Of a stretch of 64,000 nucleotides of DNA, positions 1-10,100 are shown in pieces; positions within the stretch are counted from its first letter, which is position 1, and the number at the start of each line of letters is the position of its first letter. The translations under genes and the position numbers were made by a program. The notes under the pieces are model-generated. The model ran no database searches. It was not told the origin of the DNA and worked only from the letters and a program-made list of their open reading frames with translations. The DNA is from Ramlibacter ginsenosidimutans (GTDB lineage: Bacteria > Pseudomonadota > Gammaproteobacteria > Burkholderiales > Burkholderiaceae_C), in the NCBI RefSeq assembly GCF_016654015.1, contig NZ_JAEPWM010000001.1:744001-808000 (forward strand). Reading direction: 5' to 3'.

Positions 1-1
1 C

Positions 2-409
2 TGGATCCTGCGCACGCAGCGCCGGCGCAGGCAGCGGCAGGAACACGTCGGGCGCCTGGCCGAGGAGATCGTCCAGGTGGCGCAATCCATCGAGGTGGAC
101 CTGCTCTCGCTGCCGCGGACGACCGAATCCGCGGACCTGGCGCGGCTTGCTGCCGACTGCCGCGTGCGCGCCACGAGCATCGGCAGCAGCCGCTGTCGCA
201 CGGCGCAGGCGCTGAACCACGCGGTCGGCCAGTTGCACGAGGACCATCGCCGGGTGGTCGACCTGCGCTGGGAGCTCGACGCCGTGATGGCCGAGCGGCG
301 CACCGGCAAGCCCGCGCCGCGCTCTTGCAAGTTCGCTACCGGCTCCAAGCCGACGCGGTCACGCTGGGCCACCACGGGCCTGCACACGCGCCCCTCCACG
401 CTCGGCTGA
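2..409 (+). CDS. Hypothetical protein, 5'-truncated by window edge
   Basis: This reading frame is already open at the left edge and runs to a TGA, giving at least 135 residues, so the true start lies outside the window. The visible part starts with an Arg/Gln-rich stretch, continues as an Ala/Leu/Arg-rich helical region with no recognisable motif, and ends in a basic Ser/Thr/Arg-rich tail. The basic stretch could be the cytoplasmic flank of a membrane segment upstream, but no hydrophobic segment is visible here. I do not recognise a family. Codon use is GC-rich like the neighbours, but the tail is of low complexity, so the frame could be partly spurious. Confidence 0.35.
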   Translation, partial: WILRTQRRRRQRQEHVGRLAEEIVQVAQSIEVDLLSLPRTTESADLARLAADCRVRATSIGSSRCRTAQALNHAVGQLHEDHRRVVDLRWELDAVMAERRTGKPAPRSCKFATGSKPTRSRWATTGLHTRPSTLG

Positions 410-631
410 ACCTGCGCGCTCGCGCGCTGACCTTGCGCATTTCGCTGGTGGCGGCCTGCGCAGTTCGCCTCACCCGGTGGCGCGGGGATTGCTTTGATTT
501 TGCGCCGCACCATTGCGAAGGATTACAGGTTTGCGGGCGGATTTGCACCGCTGCGTCTTCACAGTGTCACGAAGGTCTCCTAGCATGGACCCCGGAGACC
601 GCGACACGCGATGCAGAAGGAGACCCGCCCC
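410..631. other. Non-coding gap with probable promoter of the next gene
   Basis: This stretch lies between the truncated first gene and the small hypothetical gene that follows. It is less GC-rich around 490-580 than the rest of the region, as expected for a promoter. I could not pick a convincing -35/-10 pair. Short frames here are not supported by codon use. Confidence 0.3.
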
Positions 632-856
632 ATGACCGCTGCTGATTACCGCATCGAAAGCACGCAACCGATTGCCGGGCGCTTCTGGCCGGCGCAGGGC
701 TCGCGGCAGTTCGCGGTCAGCGATCGCGCGCTGGCGGTCAGCATCGCGGCGAAAAGCTTCAGTGGCAGCAGCGAAATCCGCGTTGTGCACGTTCCCACCG
801 GCGAAGTCGTTTTCCGCAAGCCGGCCGACCGGCCGATGGCGAGCGACGAGCCCTGA
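632..856 (+). CDS. Small hypothetical protein (74 aa)
   Basis: This is a short soluble protein of about 74 residues with no signal peptide or membrane segment. The central part alternates hydrophobic and polar residues in a way that suggests a small beta-rich fold. I do not recognise its family. An ATG lies 21 bases upstream in frame, but the start at 632 is preferred because a GGAG ribosome-binding motif sits about ten bases before it. It converges on plsC, whose stop codon lies 12 bases beyond its end. Confidence 0.55.
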   Translation: MTAADYRIESTQPIAGRFWPAQGSRQFAVSDRALAVSIAAKSFSGSSEIRVVHVPTGEVVFRKPADRPMASDEP

Positions 857-868
857 CCCGCCGGCCGC

Positions 869-1609
869 TTACGCGCGCTCCCGCAATCGGGCGACAACTT
901 CGCGCAGGTCGTGCGCCCACGCGCGGCGGTCGCGGCCCTGCGCGGTTTCCGGTTCGCCGAAACGCACATGCGCCTCGAAGGGCGGACCCGCCAGGGTGCG
1001 CCACACCGAGGCGAGCAGCGTGTCGTCGCCCAGGTAGAGCGGCCCCGGACAGTCCTGTCCCGTCCGCCGATCGACGAAGCGCAGCGCCACCGGCTGCACC
1101 GGCACCTCCGCGGAGATCGCGGCCTGGATCAGGTTGCCGTGGAAGGGCAGCAGGTCCTCCCCATCGCCCGTGGTGCCCTCCGGAAACACCGCCACGATCT
1201 CGCCGGCCCGCAGGCTCTCCGCCATGTGGTGCACCACGCGCATCGCGTCGCGCCGCTTCTCGCGCTCGATGTACAGCGTGCCCGCGCCGGTCGCCAGTGC
1301 GCCGATCAGGGGCCAGTGCTTCACGTCGGACTTGGACACGAAGCGGCAGTGACGCGCCGCATGCAGCACCAGGATGTCGAGCCACGACAGGTGGTTGGAC
1401 ACCAGCAGCAGGGGACCTTCCGCCGGCGGGCAGCCCTCCACCCGCAACGGAACACCCAGGATGCGCAGCATCTGCCCGGCCCAGGCCTGCACCGTCGCTT
1501 CGCGCTGTGCCGGCGAGCAGCGCGGGAAGCGGAAGGTGACCGTGATCCATCCGCCCGCCGCATGCGCGAGCGCGCGCGCCAGCTTGCCGACGGCGCCCAG
1601 GGCCTTCAC
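869..1609 (-). CDS. plsC: 1-acyl-sn-glycerol-3-phosphate acyltransferase (PlsC family)
   Basis: PlsC-type enzymes transfer a fatty acyl group to lysophosphatidic acid to make phosphatidic acid at the inner membrane. The 246-residue protein has the family's HX4D catalytic motif (NHLSWLD, near residue 70) and the substrate-binding FPEGTTG motif near residue 146, followed by the later conserved hydrophobic segments. The GTG start is chosen because it overlaps the pyrX stop codon as GTGA, which implies translational coupling at the end of the pyr operon. A frame extending further upstream lies inside pyrX and is an artefact. The family call is firm; the exact acyl acceptor is inferred. Confidence 0.88.
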   Translation of the reverse strand: MKALGAVGKLARALAHAAGGWITVTFRFPRCSPAQREATVQAWAGQMLRILGVPLRVEGCPPAEGPLLLVSNHLSWLDILVLHAARHCRFVSKSDVKHWPLIGALATGAGTLYIEREKRRDAMRVVHHMAESLRAGEIVAVFPEGTTGDGEDLLPFHGNLIQAAISAEVPVQPVALRFVDRRTGQDCPGPLYLGDDTLLASVWRTLAGPPFEAHVRFGEPETAQGRDRRAWAHDLREVVARLRERA

Positions 1610-2910
1610 CCCTGCGGAGTGGCGTCGTACGCCAGCTGGCCGCCGACGATCGTATAGCGCACCGCGCCCGGAAGCTCGTGGCCCGAGAACGGCGTGTTGC
1701 GTCCCTGGCTGCGCAGCCGATCCGGGCTGACCGTCCAGTGCGACTGCAGGTCGAAGATGCACAGGTCGGCGATGCCGCCTTCGACGAGCTGGCCGGCGCT
1801 GGCCTGCAAGGTGCCGAGCGCCGGGCCCAGCACGCGCGCGGGTTCGCTCGTGAGCACGGCGAGCGCGCGCGGCAGCCCCACGCCGTCTTCCTGGCCCCAC
1901 TTGAGCGCCAGTCCCAGCAGCAGCTCGAGCCCGGTGGCGCCCGGCTCGGCCTCCGCGAAGGGCAGTGTCTTCGCATCCTCGTCCACCGGCGTGTGGTCCG
2001 AGACCAGCGCGTCGATCGTGCCGTCGGCGAGCCCCTCACGCAGGGCGGTGCGGTCCCGCTGCTGGCGCAGCGGCGGCGACAGGCGCATGCGGCTGTCGAA
2101 GTAGCCGATGTCCACGTCGGTGAGGTGCAGCGAATTGATGCTCACGTCGCAGGTGACCGGCAGCCCCTCCTGCTTGGCCTGGCGCACCAGCGCGACGCCC
2201 GCCGCACTGCTGATGCGGCACAAGTGCACGCGCGCACCCGAGCCGCGCACGAGTTCGAAGATGGTGTGCAGCGCGATCGTCTCCGCGGCGACGGGCACGC
2301 CCGAGAGTCCGAGCCGGGTGGCGAGCGCACCGCTGGCGGCCACGCCCTTGCCCAGGTGGTATTCCTGCGGCCGCAGCCACACGGTGTAGCCGAAGGTCGA
2401 TGCGTACTGCAGCGCGCGCTGCAACACCTGCGTGTTCTGCAGCGGCACCTCGGCCTGGCTGAAGCCGACGCAACCCGACTCGGTGAGCTCCGCCATCTCG
2501 GTAAGCACCTCGCCGGCGAGACCGCGTGTGAGCGCGCCGAGCGGGAACACGCGCGCCTGGTGCAGCTTTTCGGCGCGGAACTTGAGCATGTCCACCAGGC
2601 CGGGCTCGTCGAGCACCGGGTCGGTGTCCGGCGGGCACACCACGCTCGTCACGCCGCCGGCGACGGCCGCGGCCATTTCGCTTTCCAGCATGCCCTCGTG
2701 CTCGTGCCCCGGTTCGCGCAGGCGCACGGCGAGGTCCACCAGGCCGGGCGCGACGATGCAGCCGCGCGCATCGAGCACGCGGTTGGCGCTGAAGCCCTCG
2801 GGAATCTGGCGCACGCCGATGATGCGTCCCGCTGCGATCGCGACGTCGCCGATCTCGTCGAAGTTGCGGGCCGGGTCGATGACGCGCCCGTTGCGGATCA
2901 GGATCTTCAT
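1606..2910 (-). CDS. pyrX: Dihydroorotase-like protein PyrX (PyrC'), probably non-catalytic
   Basis: This 434-residue amidohydrolase-fold protein follows pyrB directly, with the start sharing one base with the pyrB stop (TGATG). Active dihydroorotases carry an HxH zinc motif after the PGLVD stretch. Here the segment reads PGLVDLAVRLREPG, so both metal-binding histidines are replaced by Ala and Arg. The later SDHTP motif is kept. This matches the pseudo-dihydroorotases of Pseudomonas, which act as structural partners of aspartate transcarbamoylase rather than as enzymes. By inference it builds a PyrB/PyrX complex and a real dihydroorotase is encoded elsewhere. Annotation as an active pyrC would be misleading. 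Confidence 0.88.
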   Translation of the reverse strand: MKILIRNGRVIDPARNFDEIGDVAIAAGRIIGVRQIPEGFSANRVLDARGCIVAPGLVDLAVRLREPGHEHEGMLESEMAAAVAGGVTSVVCPPDTDPVLDEPGLVDMLKFRAEKLHQARVFPLGALTRGLAGEVLTEMAELTESGCVGFSQAEVPLQNTQVLQRALQYASTFGYTVWLRPQEYHLGKGVAASGALATRLGLSGVPVAAETIALHTIFELVRGSGARVHLCRISSAAGVALVRQAKQEGLPVTCDVSINSLHLTDVDIGYFDSRMRLSPPLRQQRDRTALREGLADGTIDALVSDHTPVDEDAKTLPFAEAEPGATGLELLLGLALKWGQEDGVGLPRALAVLTSEPARVLGPALGTLQASAGQLVEGGIADLCIFDLQSHWTVSPDRLRSQGRNTPFSGHELPGAVRYTIVGGQLAYDATPQG

Positions 2911-3881
2911 CAGGAAATCTCCCGCGTGTTGGCGGCGACGATTCCCATCACGGCCATGCGCACCGCGATGCCGAAGGTCACCTGCGGCAGGATCACGCTC
3001 TGCTTGCCGTCGACGACGGCGGAGTCGATCTCCACGCCGCGGTTGATCGGGCCGGGATGCATCACGATGGCGTCGGGCTTCGCCAGCGTCAGGCGTTCCG
3101 GCGTGAGGCCGTAGCGCTTGAAGAATTCCTGCGAGGACGGCAGGAGCGCGCCGCTCATGCGCTCGTTCTGCAGGCGCAGCATGATGATGACGTCGCAGCC
3201 GCGGATGCCCTCCTCCAGCGAGTGGAACACCCGCACGCCCATCTCGCGCATGTCGCCCGGAACCAGCGTCTGCGGGCCGACGACGCGCACCTCGGCGCAG
3301 CCGAGCGTGGTGAGCGCGTGGATGTCGGAGCGCGCGACACGGGAGTGCAGCACGTCGCCGACGATCGCCACCGTGAGGTTGGCGAAGTCCTTCTTGTAGT
3401 GCCGGATGGTGTACATGTCCAGCAGGCCCTGCGTGGGATGCGAGTGCCTGCCGTCGCCGGCGTTGATCACGTGCACGTGCGGCGCGACGTGCTGCGCGAT
3501 CAGGTACGGCGCGCCCGACTCGCTGTGCCGCACGACGAAGATGTCGGCCGCCATCGCCGAGAGATTGGCGATCGTGTCCAGCAGCGACTCGCCTTTGGCG
3601 GTGGACGAACGCGCGATGTCCAGGTTGATGACGTCGGCCGACAGCCGCGTCGCCGCGATCTCGAAGGTGGTGCGCGTGCGCGTGCTGTTCTCGAAGAACA
3701 GGTTGAACACGCTCTTGCCGCGCAGCATCGGGACCTTCTTCACTTCGCGGTCGCTGACGCTGACGAAGTTGGACGCGGTGTCGAGGATGTGCGTGATGAT
3801 CTCGCGCGGCAGCCCTTCGATGGAGAGCAGGTGGATCAGCTCGCCGTGGCCGTTCAGTTGGGGGTTTCTCTTGTGCAGCAT
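2910..3881 (-). CDS. pyrB: Aspartate carbamoyltransferase catalytic subunit
   Basis: PyrB condenses carbamoyl phosphate with aspartate, the committed step of pyrimidine synthesis. The 323-residue protein has the carbamoyl-phosphate motif STRTRTTF near residue 62, HPTQGLLD near residue 146 and a C-terminal HPGP segment with conserved Arg, all as in the family. The ATG at 3881 gives the usual N-terminus; the open frame runs further upstream but only through pyrR sequence. It sits 11 bases after pyrR and overlaps pyrX by one base. The pairing with pyrX indicates a class A-type PyrB/PyrX holoenzyme, and no pyrI is present. Confidence 0.95.
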   Translation of the reverse strand: MLHKRNPQLNGHGELIHLLSIEGLPREIITHILDTASNFVSVSDREVKKVPMLRGKSVFNLFFENSTRTRTTFEIAATRLSADVINLDIARSSTAKGESLLDTIANLSAMAADIFVVRHSESGAPYLIAQHVAPHVHVINAGDGRHSHPTQGLLDMYTIRHYKKDFANLTVAIVGDVLHSRVARSDIHALTTLGCAEVRVVGPQTLVPGDMREMGVRVFHSLEEGIRGCDVIIMLRLQNERMSGALLPSSQEFFKRYGLTPERLTLAKPDAIVMHPGPINRGVEIDSAVVDGKQSVILPQVTFGIAVRMAVMGIVAANTREIS

Positions 3882-3892
3882 GGATGTCGTTC

Positions 3893-4411
3893 TCAGCTGG
3901 CCTGCTCGAGCTCGAAGGTGAACAGGCCGCTCGCGTCGCGGGCGAGAGCCAGCGACCGGTCGGGCGGCAGGCTCACGCGGGCGGCAGCGTAGTCGGCCTG
4001 GATCGGCAGCTCGCGGCCGCCGCGGTCCACCAGGACCGCCAGCGCCACGGAGGCGGGCCGCCCGTAGTCGAACAGCTCGTTCAGCACCGCGCGGATGGTG
4101 CGGCCGGTGTACAGGACGTCGTCGAGCACCAGGATGTGGGCGCCGTTGACGTCGAAGTCGAACTGCGTCTGCGCCGTGGCCGACAGCCCGCGCCGCGTGT
4201 AGTCGTCCCGGTGCATCGCCGACGAGAGCACGCCGGGCCGGCCGGGCAGCGCCAGGTCCTTCTGCAGGCGCTCGGCCAGCCACGCGCCGCCCGAAGTGAC
4301 ACCGGCGAGGCGCGTATCGGGACGACGCAACTGCTGCACGCCGCGCAACAGGTCGCGGTACAAGGCTTCGGCGTCGAGCGTCAGCGCGCCGCTGGTGGTA
4401 GCGGGTTTCAA
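3893..4411 (-). CDS. pyrR: Bifunctional pyr operon regulator / uracil phosphoribosyltransferase PyrR
   Basis: PyrR proteins have the type I phosphoribosyltransferase fold. They bind UMP and can regulate pyr genes, and many also make UMP from uracil and PRPP. The 172-residue protein has the PRPP-binding loop [12 protein letters not shown] near residue 95. The TTG start is chosen because it overlaps the ruvX stop as TTGA, has a GAGGAG-like ribosome site just upstream, and no ATG fits near the expected N-terminus. No clear attenuator is visible before pyrB, which follows after 11 bases. Regulatory versus catalytic role is therefore open. Confidence 0.9.
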   Translation of the reverse strand: MKPATTSGALTLDAEALYRDLLRGVQQLRRPDTRLAGVTSGGAWLAERLQKDLALPGRPGVLSSAMHRDDYTRRGLSATAQTQFDFDVNGAHILVLDDVLYTGRTIRAVLNELFDYGRPASVALAVLVDRGGRELPIQADYAAARVSLPPDRSLALARDASGLFTFELEQAS

Positions 4412-4827
4412 GGCAGGCTCCTCAGGAACTGTTCCAGGATGACGCAGGCCGCGCCGGCGTCGGCATCGCGGGCGCCGGCGGCCAGCGCTTCGGTGGTGCT
4501 GTAGCGCTCGTCCACCTCGTACACCGGCTTGCCGCAGCGCCCGCGCAGCTGCCGGGCGAACTTGCGCGCACGCGCCGTATTGTCGTGGCTGGCGCCGTCC
4601 GGATGGAACGGCACGCCGACCACCAGCGCATCGGGCTGCCATTCCCGCACCCGCGCCTCGGCTTGCGCCAGCCGCGCATCGCTGCCTTCGGCGCGGATGG
4701 TGGGTTGCGGGGTGGCGGTGCGCAGCATGCGGTTGCCCACCGCCACGCCGGTGCGCTTGTGGCCGAAATCGAAAGCGAGAAAGGTCTGGAACTGCGGCGG
4801 AACGTCGGGTACCGGGCCGGCACTCAT
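4408..4827 (-). CDS. ruvX: Holliday junction resolvase-like protein RuvX/YqgF
   Basis: This 139-residue protein has the RNase H-like fold of the YqgF family, which is linked to rRNA 5' processing and recombination. The first strand carries [14 protein letters not shown] with the first catalytic Asp, the middle has the VVGVP segment, and the C-terminal part has the family's DERYSTTEA motif. The ATG overlaps the yqgE stop by four bases (ATGA), and its own stop overlaps the pyrR start. The yqgE-ruvX-pyrR-pyrB order is common in proteobacteria. Confidence 0.9.
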   Translation of the reverse strand: MSAGPVPDVPPQFQTFLAFDFGHKRTGVAVGNRMLRTATPQPTIRAEGSDARLAQAEARVREWQPDALVVGVPFHPDGASHDNTARARKFARQLRGRCGKPVYEVDERYSTTEALAAGARDADAGAACVILEQFLRSLP

Positions 4828-5423
4828 GCGTGGCCTGCTCCCGGCGACAGCATCCAGGATTGCAGTCCCAGCAGCGACAAGGCCTTGTCGTAACGCTGCT
4901 CGATCGGCGTGTCGAAGATGACGCTGGTGTCGGCGCTCACCGTGAGCCAGCTGTTTTCGGCAAGCTCGGACTCCAGCTGCCCCTCGCCCCAGGCGGAATA
5001 ACCCAGGGTGACCAGCAGCTTGCGCGGGCCCGCGCCGGTGGCGATGGCCTCCAGGACGTCCTTGGAGGTGGTCATCTCCAGTCCGCCGGGGATGGTCATG
5101 GTCGACGCGTACACCGATTCGCCCGCGTCGGCGCCCTCTGCGTGTACGGCCTCGTGCAGCACGAAGCCGCGCTCGGTCTGCACCGGGCCGCCCTGCAGCA
5201 CCGGCGTGGCCGCGAGCTCGTCGCGCCCGAGCGGCAGGTCCACCTTCTCGAACAGGTTGCGCAGGTTGATGTCGGTGGGCTTGTTGATCACCAGGCCCAA
5301 TGCGCCGCGCGAGCTGTGCTCGCACAGGTAGACGACCGAGCGCGCGAACGACGCGTCCTGCAGCCCCGGCATGGCGATCAGGAAGTGATGCGTCAGGTTC
5401 ATGGAATCGGCTTCGTTCGCCAT
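4824..5423 (-). CDS. yqgE: UPF0301 family protein YqgE (AlgH family)
   Basis: This protein of about 199 residues belongs to the YqgE/AlgH family, which has no settled biochemical function although AlgH was tied to alginate gene expression in Pseudomonas. The characteristic start NLTHHFLIAMPGL, the GALGLVINKP segment and the GGPVQTERGFVLH segment are all present. Two in-frame ATGs are possible, at 5423 and 5402. Neither has a strong ribosome site and the upstream one is listed. It is the first gene of the pyr run and lies only 18 bases from divergent phrB, so both promoters must be compact or overlap coding sequence. Confidence 0.88.
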   Translation of the reverse strand: MANEADSMNLTHHFLIAMPGLQDASFARSVVYLCEHSSRGALGLVINKPTDINLRNLFEKVDLPLGRDELAATPVLQGGPVQTERGFVLHEAVHAEGADAGESVYASTMTIPGGLEMTTSKDVLEAIATGAGPRKLLVTLGYSAWGEGQLESELAENSWLTVSADTSVIFDTPIEQRYDKALSLLGLQSWMLSPGAGHA

Positions 5424-5441
5424 GAGGTAGATTTTAAGTGG

Positions 5442-6905
5442 ATGGACACACCGTACGCCCGCGCCCTGCTGTGGTACCGCCGCGACCTGCGGGCGAATGA
5501 CCATGCTGCCCTGTCGCAGGCCCTTCGCAGCGCCGCCGCGGTCCACTGCGCCTTCGTGTTCGACCGCGCCATCCTCGATGAGTTGCCTCGGCAGGACAGG
5601 CGGCTGGAATTCATCCGGGAGTCCGCCGCCGCGCTCGACGCCGACCTGCGCTCGCTCGGCGGCCCGGGCTGCGGGCTCATCACGCTGCACGCCAGCGCGG
5701 CCGAGGCGCTCCCGGCGCTGGCCCGCCGGCTGGGCGTGCAGGCGGTGTTCGCCAACCACGACGACGAGCCGGCGGCGCTCGCGCGCGACCAGCTCGTGCG
5801 CGAGCGCCTCGCCGCGGACGGCATCGCCTTCCACACCTCTAAGGACACGGTCGTGTTCGAGCGCGGGGAGGTGCTCACGCAGGCCGGGGCGCCCTACTCC
5901 GTCTTCACGCCCTACAGCCGCGCCTGGCTGGCCAAGGTGGACGAGGCCGACCTGCGCCCGCACCCGGTCCGCGAGTTCGCTGCGCGCCTGGCGCCCCGGC
6001 CCGAGGGGTTCGCCACCGACGTGCCGGCGCTGGCGCAGCTCGGGTTCGAGCCGACCAACCTGCGGTCCCTGAAGCTTCCCACCGGCAGCGCCGGCGCCGC
6101 CGAACTGCTGCGCTCCTTCGCGCAGCGCATGGACCGCTACGAGGAGCTGCGCGACCTGCCCTCGGTGAAGGGACCCAGCTACCTGGGCGTGCATCTGCGC
6201 TTCGGCAGGGTCTCCATCCGCGAACTGGTGCGCGCCGCCCGCGCCCACGACAGCCCGGGTGCCGCGACCTGGCTAAAGGAACTGGTCTGGCGCGAGTTCT
6301 ACTTCCAGGTGCTGGCGAACTTCCCGCAGGTGGGCCGGGGCGAGAGTTTCCGTCCTGCCTACGACCGCATTGCGTGGGAGCAAGGGCCGCAGGCGCAAGC
6401 GCACTTCGCCGCATGGTGCGAAGGACGCACCGGCTACCCGCTGGTGGATGCGGCCATGGCGCAGATCAACCAGACCGGCTACATGCACAACCGCCTGCGC
6501 ATGGTGACGGCGAGCTTCCTGTGCAAGGACCTGGGCCTGGACTGGCGCTGGGGCGAGCGCTACTTCGCGGAAAAGCTCAACGACTACGAGCTCGCGTCCA
6601 ACAACGGCGGCTGGCAATGGGCCAGTTCCTCGGGCTGCGACGCGCAGCCGTACTTCCGCATCTTCCACCCCGTGACGCAGGGCGAGCGGTTCGACCCCGA
6701 TGGCAAGTTCGTGCTGCGCTACCTGCCGCAACTTGCAGGCTTGCCGGAGAAGGTGCTGCACGCGCCGTGGAAGGCGCGGCCGGTGGACCTTGCCGCTGCG
6801 GGCATCACGCTGGGCAAGGACTATCCGCTGCCCATCGTCGACCACGCGCAGGCGCGGGAGCAGACGCTGCGGCGCTATTCCGTCGTCAAGGAGCGGGATT
6901 CGTAG
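5442..6905 (+). CDS. phrB: Deoxyribodipyrimidine photo-lyase
   Basis: The enzyme uses blue light and FADH- to split cyclobutane pyrimidine dimers in DNA. The 487-residue protein has an N-terminal photolyase alpha/beta domain beginning with LLWYRRDLRANDH, which is the antenna-chromophore part. The C-terminal FAD-binding domain includes WREFYFQVL and, near residue 385, NNGGWQWASSSGCDAQPYF, the most conserved photolyase segment. The ATG at 5442 starts the domain cleanly; the frame upstream is antisense to yqgE. The gene ends at an inverted repeat and a terminator that face the chpA operon. Confidence 0.95.
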   Translation: MDTPYARALLWYRRDLRANDHAALSQALRSAAAVHCAFVFDRAILDELPRQDRRLEFIRESAAALDADLRSLGGPGCGLITLHASAAEALPALARRLGVQAVFANHDDEPAALARDQLVRERLAADGIAFHTSKDTVVFERGEVLTQAGAPYSVFTPYSRAWLAKVDEADLRPHPVREFAARLAPRPEGFATDVPALAQLGFEPTNLRSLKLPTGSAGAAELLRSFAQRMDRYEELRDLPSVKGPSYLGVHLRFGRVSIRELVRAARAHDSPGAATWLKELVWREFYFQVLANFPQVGRGESFRPAYDRIAWEQGPQAQAHFAAWCEGRTGYPLVDAAMAQINQTGYMHNRLRMVTASFLCKDLGLDWRWGERYFAEKLNDYELASNNGGWQWASSSGCDAQPYFRIFHPVTQGERFDPDGKFVLRYLPQLAGLPEKVLHAPWKARPVDLAAAGITLGKDYPLPIVDHAQAREQTLRRYSVVKERDS

Positions 6906-6990
6906 GCTGGCGGTGAGCCGCAGGCGAACCCCAGCGATGCAGGGAGCGCCGCAAGCTGGGGTTCGCTTCGCTCACCGGCCAGCCTACGAA
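6899..6990. repeat. Imperfect 92-bp inverted repeat after phrB
   Basis: Outer arms at 6899-6917 and 6971-6990 (TTCGTAGGCTGG and its complement) enclose inner arms at 6924-6935 and 6955-6966 (GCGAACCCCAGC and GCTGGGGTTCGC). The element can fold into a long hairpin and looks like a dispersed REP-type or miniature element. Behind it, about 7000-7060, lie loose copies of a roughly 20-base unit ending in AGCAGAAAC. Confidence 0.75.
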
Positions 6991-7058
6991 GGAGAACCCA
7001 CCCGCGTACCGAGCAGAACACCGGCGTACCAAGCAGAAACCACCAGCCCACCAAACAG

Positions 7059-7082
7059 AAACGCGCCCCCGGGGGCGCGTTT
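7059..7082. terminator. Bidirectional terminator between phrB and chpA
   Basis: AAACGCGCCCCC is followed directly by its perfect complement, giving a 24-base palindrome flanked by A-rich sequence on the left and TTTCTC on the right. It lies between two convergent genes, so it can stop transcription from both sides. Confidence 0.8.
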
Positions 7083-7100
7083 CTCGTCCTCCAGCCGGCG

Positions 7101-10100
7101 TTACGCCGCGACCGCCTGGGTGCAGTAATGCTTCACCAGGCTCAGCAGCTCTTCTTCCGAGTAGGGCTTGCCCAGGTAGTGGTTCACGCCCAGCTCCTTG
7201 GCGTGCTCGCGGTGCTTCTCGGCGATGCGCGAGGTGATCATCACGATCGGCAGGTGCGCCAGGCGCGCATCGGCGCGGATGTTGCGCGCGAGGTCGAAGC
7301 CGTCCATGCGCGGCATCTCGATGTCCGACAACACCACCGACGGCAGTTCCTCGGCCAGTTTTTCGAGCGCCTGCAGGCCATCGGCGGCGAGCGCCACGCG
7401 GTAGCCTTCGCGCACCAGCAGGCGCTGCGTGACGCGCCGCACGGTGATCGAATCGTCCACCACCAGCACCAGCGGCACCGCCGGCGCCACCGGTGCGGCC
7501 GGCGTGGCGGGCGTCACGACGCGCACGGCGCCTTCGCCCAGCACGTCGGGGCTCGCATGATCGGCGCTCAGCGCCCGGGCCTGCTCGCCGTACACCTGCG
7601 CCAGCGCCACCGGGTTGTAGATCAGCACGACGGCACCGGAGGCCAGCACGGTCATGCCGGCAAGGCCGGGCAGGCGCGACATCTGCGGGCCGAGGTTCTT
7701 CACCACGACTTCCTGGTTGCCCAGCACTTCGTCCACGTGCACCGCGATGCGTTGCGCGGCCGAGCGGAAGATCACCACCGGCAAGGTCTTGCCCTGCGGC
7801 TCTGTGCTGCGCGCCGACGACTGCAGCAGCGCGCCCGACCAGAAGAAGGGCAGCTGCTCGCCGGCGAACTCGAAGCTGGCGCTGTTGTAGGCCTGCTGGA
7901 CTTCCTTCAGGCTGCCGCGGCGCACCAGCTCCACCAGGTTGGCCGGCACGCCGATCGACAGCTTGCCGGTGCGGATCATCACCACCTGCGTCACCGCGGT
8001 GGTCAGCGGCAGCACCAGCTTGAAGCTCGTGCCGCGCCCCCTCTGCGTGGCCGTCTCGATGCGGCCGCCGAGCGCGTTCACTTCGGCGCGCACCACGTCC
8101 ATGCCGATGCCGCGACCGGCGAGCTCCGTCACCTGCTGCGCCGTGGAAAAGCCGGGCAGGAAGATCAGGTTGGCCGCGTCGGCGTCGGAGAGCTGCTGGT
8201 TCGGCTGGATCAGGCCGTTCTCGATCGCCTTCTGCCGGATGCGCGCGACGTCGAGGCCGGCGCCGTCGTCCTGGAATTCGACCGAGACGTCGTTGCCCTC
8301 CTGGCGCACCTGGATGACGATGTTGCCGGTGGCGTCCTTGCCGGCCGCGGCGCGCGCCTGCGGCGTCTCGACGCCGTGGGCCACGCAGTTGCGCAGCAGG
8401 TGTTCGAACGCAGGCGTCATCCGATCGAGGACGCCACGGTCCATCTCGATCGTGCCGCCCAGGATGTCCAGCTTCACCTGCTTGCCGCTTTCCTTGGCGG
8501 CCAGGCGTACCACGCGGTACAGGCGGTCCGAGATGCCCTCGAACTCCACCATGCGGGTGCGCAGCAGGTCGCGCTGCAGTTCACGGGTCTGGCGCGCCTG
8601 GGCGATCAGGTCGTCTTCGGTCGCTTCCACGACGCGGTGGATGCTCCGCTGCACCGTGGCCACGTCGTTCACCGATTCGGCCATCAGCCGCGTGAGCTCC
8701 TGGACGCGGGTGAACCGGTCGAACTCCAGCGGGTCGAAGCCGGCGGCGGTGTCCTTGGCCTGCGCCATGCGCGACTGCATCTGCGACTCGGCCTGCACTT
8801 CGATCTCGCGCAGCTGGGCGCGCAGGCGGTCGAGGTTGCCCGTGAGGTCGCCCAGCGATCCGCGCAGCTGCTTGAGCTCCGACTCCAGGCGCGAGCGGGT
8901 GATCATCACCTCGCCGGCCTGCGTGACCAGGCGATCGAGCAGCTGCGAGCGCACGCGCACGGCCTGGTTCGCAGCCTGCCGCGCGGGCGCGAGTGCGGTC
9001 GTCACCGGCATCGCGATCGCAATCGCGGTGCGCGACGGCGGCATCGCGGCTGCGGGCGCGGGTGCGGGTGCGGGCCCATTGGCTGCAGCCGCAGCCGGCG
9101 CGGCTTGCTCTGGCGGTGCCGGGCGCGGCACTTCCGCCGACTTCACGCCAGCGACCGGCGCCGGCGCCGGCACCGCAGCGGGCGCGGCCGCCGGCGGCTC
9201 GGCCGGCGCGAAGCCGCCAGTGGCCTTCAGGGTGTCGAAGCGGCCCTGCATGGCATCGAACCGCTGCAGCAGCGCTTCGATGTCCGCCGGCGCGATGTTT
9301 TCGTGGCCGAGGTATTCGACCTCGGACTCCATGCGGTGCGCGAGCTCGCCCAGCTGCAAGGCGCCGGCGAGGCGGGCGCTGCCCTTGAGCGTGTGCAGCA
9401 CGCGCAGCACCAGGTCGCGCGGCTCGCGCTGCTCGGGGCGCGCGGCCCAGGCGCGCAAGGCGCCGCCCAACTGCGGCATCAGTTCCGCGGCCTCCTCCTC
9501 GAAGATCGGGAACAGGTCGGGATCGATTGCATCGACGACGTCGAGTTCTTCCTCGGTGTCGACCGCCACCAGCGGTGCGCGCTGCGCCACGCTGGCCGTG
9601 AGTGCCGCGGGCTGCGCAATCGGCCCGTGCGCCACGGGCGGCCGCACGGGCGCGGCCGGTGCAGCGACCTTCGCGGGCTCGGCGGCCGGCTGGTACTCGA
9701 AATCGTCCGCCGGGGGAAATTCGCTCGCCAGCTCCGAGCGCGGCTCGCCTTCGGCGTGCTTGAGCGCCTGCAGCTCCGCCAGCAGGCGCGGCTCGGGCTG
9801 CTTCAGGAAGCCGGCGGCGAACTGGTGCAGCAGGCGGCGCACTTCTTCCGCCGCCTCGGTGAAGGTCCGCGCATGCGCCGGCGTGCCGTTCGCCAGGGTC
9901 TGGGTGTGCTGCAGTGCGCCTTCCATGGCGCGGGCGATCTCCGAGAGCGCCTGGAAGCCGACGGTGGCGGAACTGCCTGCGAGCGCGTGTGCCCACCCCA
10001 CCGTGGAGTCGGCGACGCGCTCGTCCATCTGCAGCGCCCACTCGCTGATTTCGGTGGCGAGCCGGCGCGACCACTCGTCCGCCTCATTGAGATAGACGTT

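Noticed and set aside
1678-3114. Long plus-strand frame opposite pyrX and pyrB
   Set aside because: It is antisense to two strongly supported genes and its composition is the usual Arg/Ala/His-rich shadow.
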